Program-made: the position numbers and the translations under genes | NCBI GenBank assembly: GCA_022885665.1 | Contig: JAGQDJ010000025.1 | Span: 620,001-684,000, forward strand | Direction: 5' to 3' | From: Triops longicaudatus | Lineage: Eukaryota > Arthropoda > Branchiopoda > Notostraca > Triopsidae | Length of the DNA: 64,000 bases | Shown: piece by piece, positions 1-13,100 of the stretch | Numbering within the stretch: the stretch's first letter is position 1 | Layout: each line of letters opens with the position of its first letter | The notes under the pieces: model-generated | Database searches by the model: none | The model's input: the letters and a program-made list of their open reading frames with translations, nothing else | What the model was told of the DNA's origin: nothing

Positions 1-1115
1 AGCGAAGATGCCTCCGTCACTTTGGCAACCCTATCAGGAAAGCAAGACTTGAGCAGTCAATTCTTCATTTCGGCCTCGAACTTTATGATCGTCAAATTCC
101 GCTCTGACGCCACCGTAGAAAAGGGCGGTTTTAGGTAAGTTTAGGAAGTGCGTGTAAGACACCGGCCATTTCCGTGTTTGGTTATAGGGCGTCTTGGAAA
201 ACTGAACCGCTCGAATGCATCAAAATGCTACAAGCCATCCCTCAAGGTCAAGAATTGGTTTCCCCCGGATTTCCGCAAAGTTACCCTGGCGGTTTGGAAT
301 GCTTGTACGTAATTTCGGCACCGCAAGGAAAAGTCGTTACTTTGATGGTATTGAGCTTTTACTGTTGATATAAAAGAAAAAAAATATTGCTTTATTTTTA
401 AATATTCGAGTTCGATGATTTACAATCTTGGTAAAATTGTTCGTTACAGATCGAGGAGTTCGATATGGAACTAGACAAGGATTACGTGTTGGTTCGCGAC
501 GGGCCTATGGCCAATTCGCCTCGTCTTGCATTGTTGACGGGCGATAAACAGAGCAATCCCTTGTTTTTGCAAAGCACGGGTAATGTTATGTACCTATACG
601 TGCGAACTGATTTAAGCGAATCTCGTCGCGGTTTCCGATTCCGCTACTCTTTGGGTAATTATTTTATTATTATTCACTAACTTGATTTTACGATTGTTTT
701 TTTGGGCGTCGTAGGTTGCGACATTACTTTAGAAATGAATAACGGAACCATCTCGTCACCTGGGTTTGGAATGCATGAATATCCTGCTAATCAAGAATGC
801 AGTTACCATTTACGCGGACCTGGAGGCGCACCCTTGTCTTTGCGATTCACCGACTTCAATTTGGACGACTCTGACCACGTTCTGGTAAGTTACGCTGCTA
901 AAAATTGCCATAATCTTATCACAAGTAACCTTTTGATTTTTTAAAGGCTTACGATGGCAGCAATTCCAACGGTGTCAGACTTCACCCAGGCTCAGGCTTT
1001 AGCGGAAAAAACGTACCCAAATTAACTCTTACGGCTTCGAGTGGTGACCTACTCTTGCGTTTTGTGACAGATCCTCTGCGGTCGGGCAAAGGCTGGAAAG
1101 CGGTCTTTTCCGCTG
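1..1115 (+). other. uif-like gene: CUB-domain exons
   Basis: Coding exons 1-134, 188-347, 450-654, 715-884 and 947-1115. They encode the end of one CUB domain (it stops at a GGFR, typical of the CUB C-terminus) and two further CUB modules. Cysteine pairs and motifs such as PGFP(Q)SYP and SPGFGMHEYP mark the starts; F-DME- and L-DSDHV mark the calcium-site region. Introns are 53-102 bp and begin GTAAGT or GTATTG. These modules would be the membrane-distal adhesive or ligand-binding end of the protein. Confidence 0.85.
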
Positions 1116-4100
1116 GTAAGAGCTGCTGGAAGCATTTACCAACTTTTTTTCATTATCTTTTTGTCTACAACAGATTGTCCTACGTTGAAGCCGGGCGATA
1201 ACGCTATCGCTTCTACGCGTGACACAGCTTTCGGCACTGAAGTTACCTTCACTTGCCCTCGTGGACACGAATTCGCCACCGGCGTGACCAATATCGTAAC
1301 CAGGTGCCAGCCAGGGGGACAATGGTCCGTGTCCTATATCCCAAAATGTCAAGGTTCGTAGTTTCCTTTCGCCATAACTAGCGCTTTAATTTAAAACTGT
1401 GCGTGTTTGTGCGTTCTTTAGAGGTATATTGCGGTCCGGTACCCCAGATTGATAATGGCTTTGCCATTGCGGCCACTAATGTGACCTACCAGGGTGAAGC
1501 CACTTACCAGTGTTACGCTGGCTTCGGCTTCCCCTCGAACATGCCAACAGAAACGATTAGCTGTACCGAGGCTGGCCAATGGGAGGCGCTACCTACCTGT
1601 CTTGGTAAGCCCAACTGTCAACACCTTCTTAATACACGGTTGAACTAGTTCCCAGTTTAACCACAGATGCTTACGTTTAAAAGTTGCGTTTGTGAGAAAT
1701 AGGTGTAATTTCCAAGTATAACTAGTTCTAATTTTAAAAAGTGAAAAAAATGACTGATTTTTTAATCAAATTAATAATAACGTCGTGTATTTGGTAAATA
1801 GCTTCGCAATGTCCTCCGTTGCCGGAAGTGGCACATGCCAACACTACCGTTTTGAATGGCGTGGGTAGAAATTACGGCACCGTGATCCGTTATGAATGTG
1901 ACCCCGGCTACCAACGCAACGGCCTTCCGGTGCTCTTGTGTCAGAGCAATGGAACTTGGTCCGCTGATGTTCCTTCTTGCACGAAGAAACATTGCCGTAT
2001 TTTGCCAGAAATCGAGAATGGTTTGATTACCAATACTTCCAGGGATTATTTCTTCGGTGACGAAGCCCGTGTTCAATGCCACCGTGGTTTCCGTTTGAAC
2101 GGCTCGAATATCATCCGTTGTGGGCCTGAGGCTGAATTCTTGAACATCCCTACGTGCATAGGTACCGTTACTACATCATCCGGTCGTGCACGTGTACATA
2201 TACTAACTTATTTTCATGTTATAGATATCGACGAATGTGCCCAGTCACAATGCGACTCTGCGTCTACCCTCTGCACCAATTTGCCGGGCTCTTATCACTG
2301 CTCTTGCAAAACTGGCTTCGCTCCTAATTTGGATTGTCGACCTGTTGCCGATTTAGGACTTGGAAATGGCGGTGTTGCTTCGCCGGCTATTACAGTTTCT
2401 GGATCCGAAAAAGGATTCCCTAAAGAAGTATGCTGTAAAACTGTGACAACCGGAATTAGTTTTAAATTTTATGTAAACGTAGAACGTGAGACTTAATAGC
2501 AAAGGAGGTTGGTGTGGTTCCGAAACTGGACCCGCCTCCAACTGGGTTATGGTTGACCTTAAGGCCAAGACTATCATTCGAGGATTCCGTACCCAGCCAG
2601 TACTCCGTGGCGCTTCCTCCGGACTTCCGGCTTTTGCCTCCTCTATTCGGCTTCAGGTAACATTTCAGCGTTTTTGATGTTGTAAAAGAGAAGGTAATGA
2701 CTTGTTGGGGTTGTAGTACGCTGACGACCTAGATGACGTGTTCAAAGAGTACCGTAGTCCCGAAGGCGCACCTGTTGAATTCCGCATTCCGGAAGGTACC
2801 AGCATTGCTGTGGTTAATCTGCCATCTCCCGTTGAAGCTCGCTACATTCGTCTTGTTATTCAGGTATATTTTTCTACTGAACAAGTTTTTCAGCAATTTT
2901 TTTATCTCGATTGTTAAACTAGGACTACACCATTGCGCCATGCTTGCGAATGGAACTCATGGGATGCATCCGTCAGGAGTGTAACGATATCAACGAATGC
3001 GCAGTCAAGAATGGTGGCTGCAACCAGAAATGTATCAACAATCCCGGCAGCTTTGGTTGCGCTTGCGACGTGGGCTACGAACTTTTCGCAGATAATGGAA
3101 CCGCTGGCTTTAACATTGCTGACGGCGAGACTGGCATGCGCGATGGAGATATGTTCCGTGTAAACAAGACCTGTGTCCGCAAGATGTGTCCTGCAATCGT
3201 TCCTCCTCAAAACGGAATCTATTTAACTACCAGAGTAAATAACTTATTTACAATTTCGATTTAATACTTTTAAGCTAATCATTTCAATATATTAAATTAT
3301 CGATCGTTTACTGCTAAGATTGAATTTGATTGTTTATTAATTTTAATTTTTGGTATTAATGCAATTCTTTTATTTTTTAAACAGGCAAACCACCATTTCG
3401 GCGACTTAGTTACCTTCCAATGCAATTTTGGTTACATCTTGGTTGGTTCAACCACTATTCAGTGTACTTCCTCCGGAGCTTGGAATGCCTCCGTTCCCGA
3501 GTGTCAGTTCGCTCAGTGCGTAGCTTTGGAAGACGATCCGACCGAAGGTCTCACTGTTGAACGACCCAATAGCGAAAGTCGCTTAGTTCCTTTCGGTCAA
3601 AACGTGACCCTTCATTGTAACGAAATTGGCCGTCCTGCAACTAAGACACTAATGTCATCCTTCCGTCAATGCGTTTACAATCCCGGTGAGGGATTCCCTC
3701 AGTACTGGTTGGCCGGAGCTCAGCCCAGCTGTCCTCGTGTTGACTGCGGTACCCCACCCGATACTCCGGGAGCTGTTTACGGAGGATTAACCGATACTCG
3801 CTTTGGATCGTCTTTCTTGTTCGGGTGTCAGCCAACTTTCAAATTCGCTGGCCAATCCTTGCGAAACGATAATGTCGTACGCTGCACGGAAGATGGCTCT
3901 TGGGATTTCGGCGACTTGCGTTGCGAAGGACCCGTTTGCCAAGACCCTGGCCGACCTGCTGACGGTATCCAAATTGCTACAAGCTACGAACAAGTAAATT
4001 TGTTGTCAAAACTCATTTTGCTACGAGAAAAATGTCTAACGTGCCATTTGATTTAAATCCAGGGCTCTGAAATTAGCTTCGAATGCACCAGACCTGGATA

Positions 4101-7100
4101 CATCCCTATTACGGATCAGCCAATCCAGTGCGTCCGCGAGCCGGAATGCAAGATTGTCCGACCAATCGGCATTACCTCGGGTCTCATCCCTGATTCGGCC
4201 ATTAACGCTACCTCTGAAAGGTAAGCTAGTTTTTACTTTTTGTATCCATATAATAAAGTATATATAAAATATTCATAAAATAAATATAATAAATATAATT
4301 TATGATTTATGTACAGATTCAACTACGAAGCACGTAATGTGCGCTTGAATTCTGCCACTGGTTGGTGTGCTCAACAAGAAGCCTTCACTTACGTCAGTAT
4401 CGACTTGGGTAGCGTGCACCGCGTGAAAGCCATTTTGGTTAAAGGTGTCGTGACTAATGACGTTGTCGGACGCCCTACGGAATTGCGGTTTTTCTACAAA
4501 CAAGACACTGCGGACAATTACGTGGTTTATTTCCCCAACTTCAACCTTACATCCCGTGACCCCGGTAACTACGGAGAGTTGGCCATGATTACGCTACCTT
4601 TGTCCGTACAAGCTCGCTTTGTTATTCTGGGCATTGTCAGCTATGACAAGAACCCTTGTCTGAAATTCGAGTTGATGGGCTGCCCCGACACCCCCGACGA
4701 AGACCGACTTTTGGGTTACGATCTGGGTTATCCAGTTTGCGTTGGTAATTATCTAAAACTATAACGATATTTAACGATGTCTTCAATTTATTCAGCAATT
4801 AGAAAAACTCTATATCCCACTTTGCTATCGAAAACTAAAAAAAGAACATTTTTTAAACAGAATTAAATGCCGATTTCGATTATTTTGTGAAAGATTTGAC
4901 ATGTTTGTGAGGAACTTTGTTAAAGATGGATCCGCCAATTGTTTCTTTTTTTACTGTTTTGTTGTAAAACAAAGGGAACTAATTTTGTTGTGATTATTAG
5001 ATAACGATCCGCCCCAGTTTATCAACTGCCCCACTGCTCCGATTGTGGTTCAGAAAGGACCGAGAGGATGGCTTCCGGTTAATTTTACGGTGCCTACGGC
5101 TACCGACAACAGCGGAATGATTGCTCGTACCGAAGTACGCCCAGAGGGTTTCCATGTCCCTGTCCAAGTCTTCGAAGATACCATGGTGGAATACTTGGCC
5201 TACGATTTCGATGGCAACGTAGCTATTTGTCAAATTAACATCACTGTGCCAGGTAAATAAGTCCATTAAAAGAAAAAAAAATCGTTTAAAAATTGTTTTT
5301 GCTCGTTAGACGAAACTCCTCCAAAGCTGAAGTGTCCCCAGAGCTTTGTTATCGAACTAGTCGAACCGCGTGATGACTACGAGGTGTTCTTCAATGAAAC
5401 ACGCCGACGTGTGGAAACCTCGGATGCTTCCGGAGACGTTGCCATTAAGTATATACCCGAAAGTGCTGTTATCCGCCTTGGGAGCTACCAGAACGTAACG
5501 GTAGTTGCTGAAGACCCCTCGGGCAACAAAGCTAGTTGCCATTTCCAGGTGAGCTGAGTTTGTCTTTTTTTTTTTCTGAAAACAGGTGTTTGGTTGAATG
5601 AAGTACAATTAAGCTCGTAATGAGATTTTTTGTTCTTAATCACATAATTATACTCGTGCTACCTTTCAGGTCTCTGTATTACCTACACAATGTGTGGACT
5701 GGGAATTGAAACCACCTGTAAATGGCGCCATCAATTGTTTACCTAGCAACAAGAATGAAGGATTGGAATGCGTCGCTACTTGCAACCCTGGATTCAAGTA
5801 CGCATTGGCACTTAATTTCTCAGCTTAACTGTCGATTTATTATTTCTTAATCTCTTTTTTTTTCATTTCTTTCGCATAATTATTTCGTATTTTTTCATAA
5901 TTTAATTTCACTAATTAATTTTTATTTGAATATTTTGTATCAGATTTACGGACGGTCAGCCAGTCAAGACCTTCACTTGCGGCGTGGGTAAACCATGGAT
6001 ACCCAGTCACGTGGTCCCCGATTGCGTATCTTTAGACACCGATCAAGCCAACTATCATGTCGTGAGCAAACTGTTGTACCGTGCCAATGGTGCAGTACCG
6101 GCTTTATGCTTGTCGCAGTACGCTGCCGAGATGCAAAACGTTTACCCGAATTTGGATCGCACTCTGTCTCAGCGTTGTTCAGCTGTTACTTTGGAAACTA
6201 ACGTAACTTTCGTGGACACAAAGGCAATTCAAGTTGAAGATAACGTCGTTGAGGTAAGCCGAACTCATTCTACAATATAACATTTACTGACATTGTGATC
6301 TCTTTTTTAGTTAAGCTACGTGTTGTCCGTCATGCCGGCTGCCAGACTACCTCAGTTGTATGATCTCTGCGGGTCCACGCTGGGTCTTGCTTTTGACTTG
6401 TCCGTGCCTTCGACCAGCGCAGTCATCGAGCCTTTAATTAGCGTACCTTCCATTGGATCCGACTGTCCCACCATGAGAGCCACGAATGCTTCGGTTTCCC
6501 GGGGTTTTGCATGCGGAACTGGGGAAGTGCTCGAAATGTCTGCCACGTCTTCTGTTCCCCGTTGCTGTAAGGATTTCTTAAAAAAAAAGAAAAACACTTT
6601 TATTAATCTTTGTCGTTTACAGTGCATTGTCCCGCGGGTACTTTTGCGGTTAAGGAGGCTAAGAGCTGTAGCGTGTGCCCTCAAGGTACTTACCAAGACC
6701 AAGCTCGCCAAGGCGAATGCAAACGTTGCCCTGCTGGAACATTTACACGCTCTTTGGGTTCTAAATCTGTTGATGAATGCATCCCGGTGTGCGGTTACGG
6801 TACTTTCTCCCCTACGGGTCTCGTGCCTTGCTTGGAATGCCCCCGCGATAGTTACACCGGAGCGCCGCCCGCTGATGGCCATCGTGAATGCTTGAGATGC
6901 CCGGAAAATACCTTCACTTACCAACCTGCTGCACCATCCCTCGAAACTTGTAGAGGTAAATTCATTATTAAGAACAAAGCTCAAACTAGGCAGTACATCT
7001 AAACATTATTTCTTCAATAGCCAAATGCGAACCGGGTACTTACTCAGATACCGGCTTGGCACCTTGTGCACCCTGCCCTGCCAATTTCTACCAACCACTT

Positions 7101-10100
7101 GAAGGACAGACCACGTGCTTCGAATGTCCATCGGCTGCTCAAACGGTTGGAGAAGGTGCCAAAAGCCGAGATCAGTGCCAAGCTATTGTTTGTCAACAAG
7201 GTTTCTGCAAGAATGGTGGACTATGCATCGCCCAAGGTACAAACGTAACATCATTTCACATTTTACGTAAATAACGCCCAATTTCACGCTATTTTTCAGC
7301 TCATATGGCCTATTGCGTTTGCGCTGCCGGATTCGAAGGCCGTTTCTGTGAAATGGACATCAATGACTGCGCTTCTGAGCCTTGCTACAACGGTGGTACT
7401 TGTACAGACATGCCCCAAGGCTACAAATGCCAATGTCCACCTGGTATGTATTATAGTTAACGAAATCGAAAAACGGACTAAATATGTTTTATTTCGCAGG
7501 TTACTCTGGCTTGCAGTGTCAGGAAGAAGAATCAAGCTGCGCAAACAATACATGCCCAGGTCGCGCTATGTGCAAGAACGAACCCGGATTTGGCAATTTC
7601 AAATGTCTTTGCCGTACTGGTTACGGTGGTCCTGACTGTAGCATTACGGTAAACGAGTTCTCAAGTTCTCTGTCATCCTTTACTTATGAGTTTTATTAGG
7701 TCGATCCTTGCTTGGACAATCCTTGCGGTAATGAAGGGGAATGCGTGGCTCTCAAACAAGGACGATTCAAGTGTATTTGCAAACCTGGTTGGGAAGGACG
7801 CTTGTGCAAGCAAAACATCGGTAAATTTACGCAACGTTTTTAGCTAGCCACAATCGTTTCTCTAATTCATGACTGCCATAGGTGGTTCTTCGTTACAATT
7901 TATAACATTAGAAATTGCATCATAAAAACTTTTGTAACAAAAAAAAAACATGCCTTATAACTTGTTATAACGTCATTGCGCAATATTCTAACTTTTTTGC
8001 AGCACTTATCAGGCAATTAATATCTTTTTTGCACGTTGTTGCAGACGACTGCGCTGGAAATCCTTGTTTGTTGGGAGCTAACTGCACGGATTTGGTCAAC
8101 GATTTTGCCTGCAAGTGTCCAATTGGTTTCACTGGCAAACGGTGCGAACAAAAAGTGGACCTATGCAGCGCGAACCCTTGCGTCCATGGTGTTTGCGTAG
8201 ACCGTTTCTTCGCCCATGTATGCTTATGTCAGCCTGGTTGGACCGGCCGAGCCTGTGACACTCCTGTCGACGAGTGCCGCAGCAATCCTTGTTTGAACAA
8301 CGGTACATGCATCGATCTGGACAACGATTTCCGCTGTGTTTGCGCCACGGGCTTTACCGGCAAAAACTGTCAACATTTCGTCGACTACTGCGCTTCCGAG
8401 CCTTGTCAGCATGGTGCAACGTGCACAAACAGCCTCGAAGGCTTCGTTTGCCAATGCCGACCCGGTTTCTTGGGTTTGCAGTGCGAGACCGACGTCGATG
8501 AATGCTTGGACAACCCGTGCGACCCTATTGGCACTGACCGTTGCTTGGACCAAGTCAACAAGTACAAATGCCAATGCCGACCTGGCTTTGTGGGCGAGTT
8601 ATGCGAAACGAACGTCAACGAATGCGCACCGAACCCTTGTCTAAACGGTGGCTTGTGCACTGAAGGCATCAACGATTTCAAATGTACCTGCCCAGCGGGA
8701 TGGACCGGCAAACGCTGCGAAACGGATATCGCTTATTGTAGTTCCGATCCTTGCTTGAATTCAGCTACGTGCTTGGACTTGCTCGGCGACTTTTTCTGTG
8801 CCTGCCCGTCGGGAACCGACGGTAAACGCTGCGAAACAGCTCCTGAGCGTTGTATTGGCAATCCTTGCATGAACGAAGGTATTTGCCGTGACTTTGGCTC
8901 TGGTTTGAACTGCTCATGCTCCAGCGATTACGTCGGAATTGGCTGTGAACACGAATTTGACGCTTGTGCCGCTAACGTTTGCAGGAATGGCGCCACGTGC
9001 GTTGATAACGGTCCGGGTTACAAATGCATGTGCCCTGCTGGTTACACCGGTAAGACTTTTTATATAATAGTCTGCCGCCAGACGTGGGGTTATTAACCTA
9101 CTCTTCTCAGGTGTACATTGCGAAGAAGACATTCAAGATTGCGTACCTGGAGCTTGCCCGTTAGCAGCCACATGCGTTGATCTTAAAGGAGGATTCTACT
9201 GTCGCTGTCCGTTTAACCTTACCGGCGAAGATTGTCGCAAAAGTAAGCTTAAGCACACGTCAGTGTTAAATAACTTTACTTAACTGGTTTTTACATTTTG
9301 CAGCCATTACCATCGACTACGACTTGCACTTCAGCGACGATACTCGCAGCAGCAGCGCCTCTCAAGTTGTACCTTTTGGTCTTGGGGCATCGAGCTTGAC
9401 TTTGGCTCTTTGGGTGCGCTTTGCCAACAAAGACGATTCCGGTACTTTGGTGACCCTCTACAGTGTCGAGTACGTACTTGAAAGCTTCCGCTATTTGTTG
9501 AATTTGCATAAAATGCACAAAAACGCATTTTTAAAGGAATTACTATTTACTTGGGTTCTTGTATGTTTAAATGCATTCGTTGAATTTTTTAATTGATTTG
9601 TTTTACTTGAAGCTTATTTTGTGCTGTAACCTTATCCAGCTAGAAAATCTTATGTATTGCTTCATTGAATTATGCTTATTATTGGTATTTTTTCTTTATT
9701 ACAAGTGACATTTGCGGTATTTTTCTATTCGTTTTTTATTTCTAAATTGTTAAATTTCTATTCGTTTATTGGTCGTATTTCTAAAGTTATTTACGAAATA
9801 TTTACTTATTTTCGTTCTTTCTCTTTTAGTTCACCGACAGCTCCGACGAACAAGAGCATTTTGGCCCAAATCCACAGCTCTGGAGTTCATATCGCTCTCA
9901 TACCTGGGGTGAAAGACGTCTTCTTGCCATTCAAGCTCAGCGTATCCATCACTGACGGTCAGTGGCACCACGTAGCGTTAGTTTGGGACGGCCAAACCGG
10001 CGCCGTCGTCCTGACAAGTGACGGTGTCATTGTCGGACGCTTGGAAAACTACGCGCGTAACGCTACCATGCCTTCGTTCGGCTACGTCACCTTAGGCTCG

Positions 10101-13100
10101 CCGTTGAGCGATTCTCCCTTGCGTCGCACCGAACAAGGCTTCCAGGGCTACTTATCCCGCGTTTACTTATGGAACCGACCTCTCGACGTTGTAAAAGAAA
10201 TCCCCAAACAAGTCCGAAGCTGTCAGAGCGCTCCGGTTATGTTCGATGGACTTTTGTTGCAATGGAGTGGTTACGACAAGCTCATTGGCGGTGTCGACCG
10301 AATTATGCCCTCAGCCTGCGGCCAGAAAGCTTGCCCACCAGGTTATACTGGCGCTGATTGCGAAAACTTGGTCCAAGACAAAATCCCGCCTAAAGTGACA
10401 CGTTGCCCTGGTGACATCTGGGTCGAAACCAAGAACGGATCTGCTCGCGTGGACTGGGAAGAGCCCGTTTTTACGGACAATATCCGCGTAGCTCGAGTTG
10501 TGGAGACCAGAGGATTCAGATCCGGCAATACTTTGTCGTGGGGTAATTACCAAGTCGCGTACGTGGCCTATGACGACGCTGGCAACGCAGCTACTTGCGC
10601 ATTTAAAGTATACGTGTTGGGCGAATTCTGCCCGCGACCAGCTGATCCAGTGGGCGGTTCTCAACGATGCTCCGACTGGGGCCCTGGTGGTCGTTTTAAG
10701 GTCTGTTCCATTGAGTGCAATCCCGGTTTAGCCTTCTCCGTTGCCGTACCCAAGTTTTACACTTGCGGTGCTGAAGGTTTCTGGCGACCGACGGAAGATT
10801 CCTCCGTTCCGTTCGTGTACCCGGCTTGCTCTGCTACCAAGCCTGCTCAGCGCTTAGTCAAAGTCAAGTTGCAATACTTGAGCTCAGTCCTTTGTAATGA
10901 AGCTGGTCAAAGCGTGTTGTCCGAGAAGGTTCGTCAAGCTTTGATGAAACTTAACCGAGAATGGCGTTTCTGCTCCGATCCTACCAACCGTGGCTCGCCT
11001 ACTTGCAACGATTTGGACGTTAACATCAAATGCCAACGTCGACCTGGTATTGTCAAACGTCAAGCGGACAACGAAGACGTGTACGACATTGAAATCTCCT
11101 TCCCGGCTGAAAGCGATCCCGTTACCAACGTTAATACTCAAGAAAAGACCACCATTCAGAAGTTGCTCGAAACGTTGATTTTGGAGCAAGATGACTTGGA
11201 TGTCGTGGACTCTTTGCCTAACACTGTCCGCGACCCTAGCAGTCTGAATATCTCGGCTGATTTCACGTGCGGTGTTGGACAAGTCGTTCGTGGCTCTGAC
11301 TGCGGTAAGATACTTTTTTCCTAATTATTTAGCGTTGTATTTTTACTTAAACCAGTGTTAGCATGTGCGCTTTGCAAACATATTTTTAAAGAAAAATCTA
11401 AATTAAAAAAAACGGTAAAAATTTGTTAAATTTTAACCATTGTAACTTTCAGCATTTAACGTGAAAAGTTTTGACTTAATATAGATCTTCATGTTTTATC
11501 GTAACTGTAATGACAGTCGTGTATTGCACACTTTAAATTCCATAATTGTATTAAATTGTTTTATATTTCCTTTTTTCAGTACCTTGCGCTTCCGGAACCT
11601 TCTACGACAGCGAGAGTCGTAGCTGTAAGGTTTGCCCCATCGGCACATTCCAGGACCGAGTGGGCCAGACACAATGTAACACTTGCCCTGTTATTGCTGG
11701 ACGGCCTGGTATTACTTTCGCCAGTGGTTCCCGCTCGGCTGTACAGTGCAAAGGTAATTTTGTCCCTATCCTTGCGAAAACACGGAGACTAATTTGATTT
11801 TCTTGTTTAGAACGTTGTCCTGCTGGTAAATTCTACAGCGAGGACGCTCAGCGTTGTCTAAACTGTGGCTTCGGCCATTACCAACCAGAAGAAGGCTCAT
11901 TCAAATGTCGCTCGTGCAGTGCTGGCTTGACCACACGAACAGACCAGGCTGTTTCAGAACAGGTAACTAATAATTTAACTTTTTTTGCTGGCTGTATATA
12001 CGTGTTCTTTGCTGCAATTTGCGACGCAAGCTGTACCTTTCAAGGCTAAGACTTAACTTGTGGTTTTGGTTTTCTTTTTTTCGGTGCTTTTGTAGGAATG
12101 CAGCGAAGAATGTCCGACAGGGCACCAGCTAACATCGTTGGCTAACAATGCAACGTGCGAACTGTGCCCAGTGGGAACTTATCGCACCAAGGGGCGCGAA
12201 ATGACATGCCAACCTTGTCCGTCGGATAGGACCACCGAGAAACCGGGCGCTGGGGGTGCCGAAGAGTGTACTATTCCTCGTTGCAAACCTGGTAAGTTTT
12301 TTTTTTCTTTTTCTTTTTAATAATAAAAGTCAAAATAAAAAATTAAGAAATGAAAACTTAGCAAATAAAATCAGATAAGTTAAAATTTGTAATAAAAAGT
12401 AATTAAACAAAAAAGAAAAAATGAAAAGTGGCCAGAAAACAGCAATAAAAAAAACGAAGACAGAGACTTAATTAAAACTTGTTTTACATATTTCAGGTAC
12501 TTTCTTGTCGATGGAAGAAAAGGCTTGTAAACTTTGCGCGCGTGGTACATATCAACCCAACGCGCAGCAAAAGTCTTGCTTATCTTGTCCTGCGGACACA
12601 AGCACAGCCGAGCTGGGCGCTACAAGCCGGGAACAATGCACGAACCCATGCAGTGAAAGCGCGAATACGACACTTTGCCACGAGAATGCAATCTGTTTAC
12701 TCAACCGCGACCAAAATGTACACCGATGCGAATGCAAAGTGGGTTTCGAGGGAGATGGTACCAACTGTACGGATCGTTGTGAAGGGTTCTGCAAAAACGA
12801 AGGCATTTGCAAGAAAAAACCCACAGGCGAGCCAACTTGCCAATGCACCGGTAGTTTTACGGGCAAAACTTGCGAAGATAAATCGGAATTCGCTTACATT
12901 GCCGGAGGCATTGCTGGCGCTGTCGTTTTCGTTATCCTTGTCATTCTCCTTATATGGATGATCTGTGTGAGGTAAGGATGGAGTTTAGCTTTTCGCTTCC
13001 TGAATAACGCGCTAATATCCGCTTCTATTTAATTTTGTGTCTTAGGACGTCACGTCGGAAGGATACACAACCCAAAGTGGCTCCGTCCGTGGCCATGGCT

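Noticed and set aside
6352..6984. 210-codon minus-strand open frame opposite uif-like exons
   Set aside because: It is the shadow of the GCC2/GCC3 coding exons, whose GC-richer codons keep the antisense frame open, and it crosses an intron.
8224..8711. Minus-strand open frames of about 100-116 codons opposite the EGF exon
   Set aside because: Antisense shadows of repeated EGF coding sequence.
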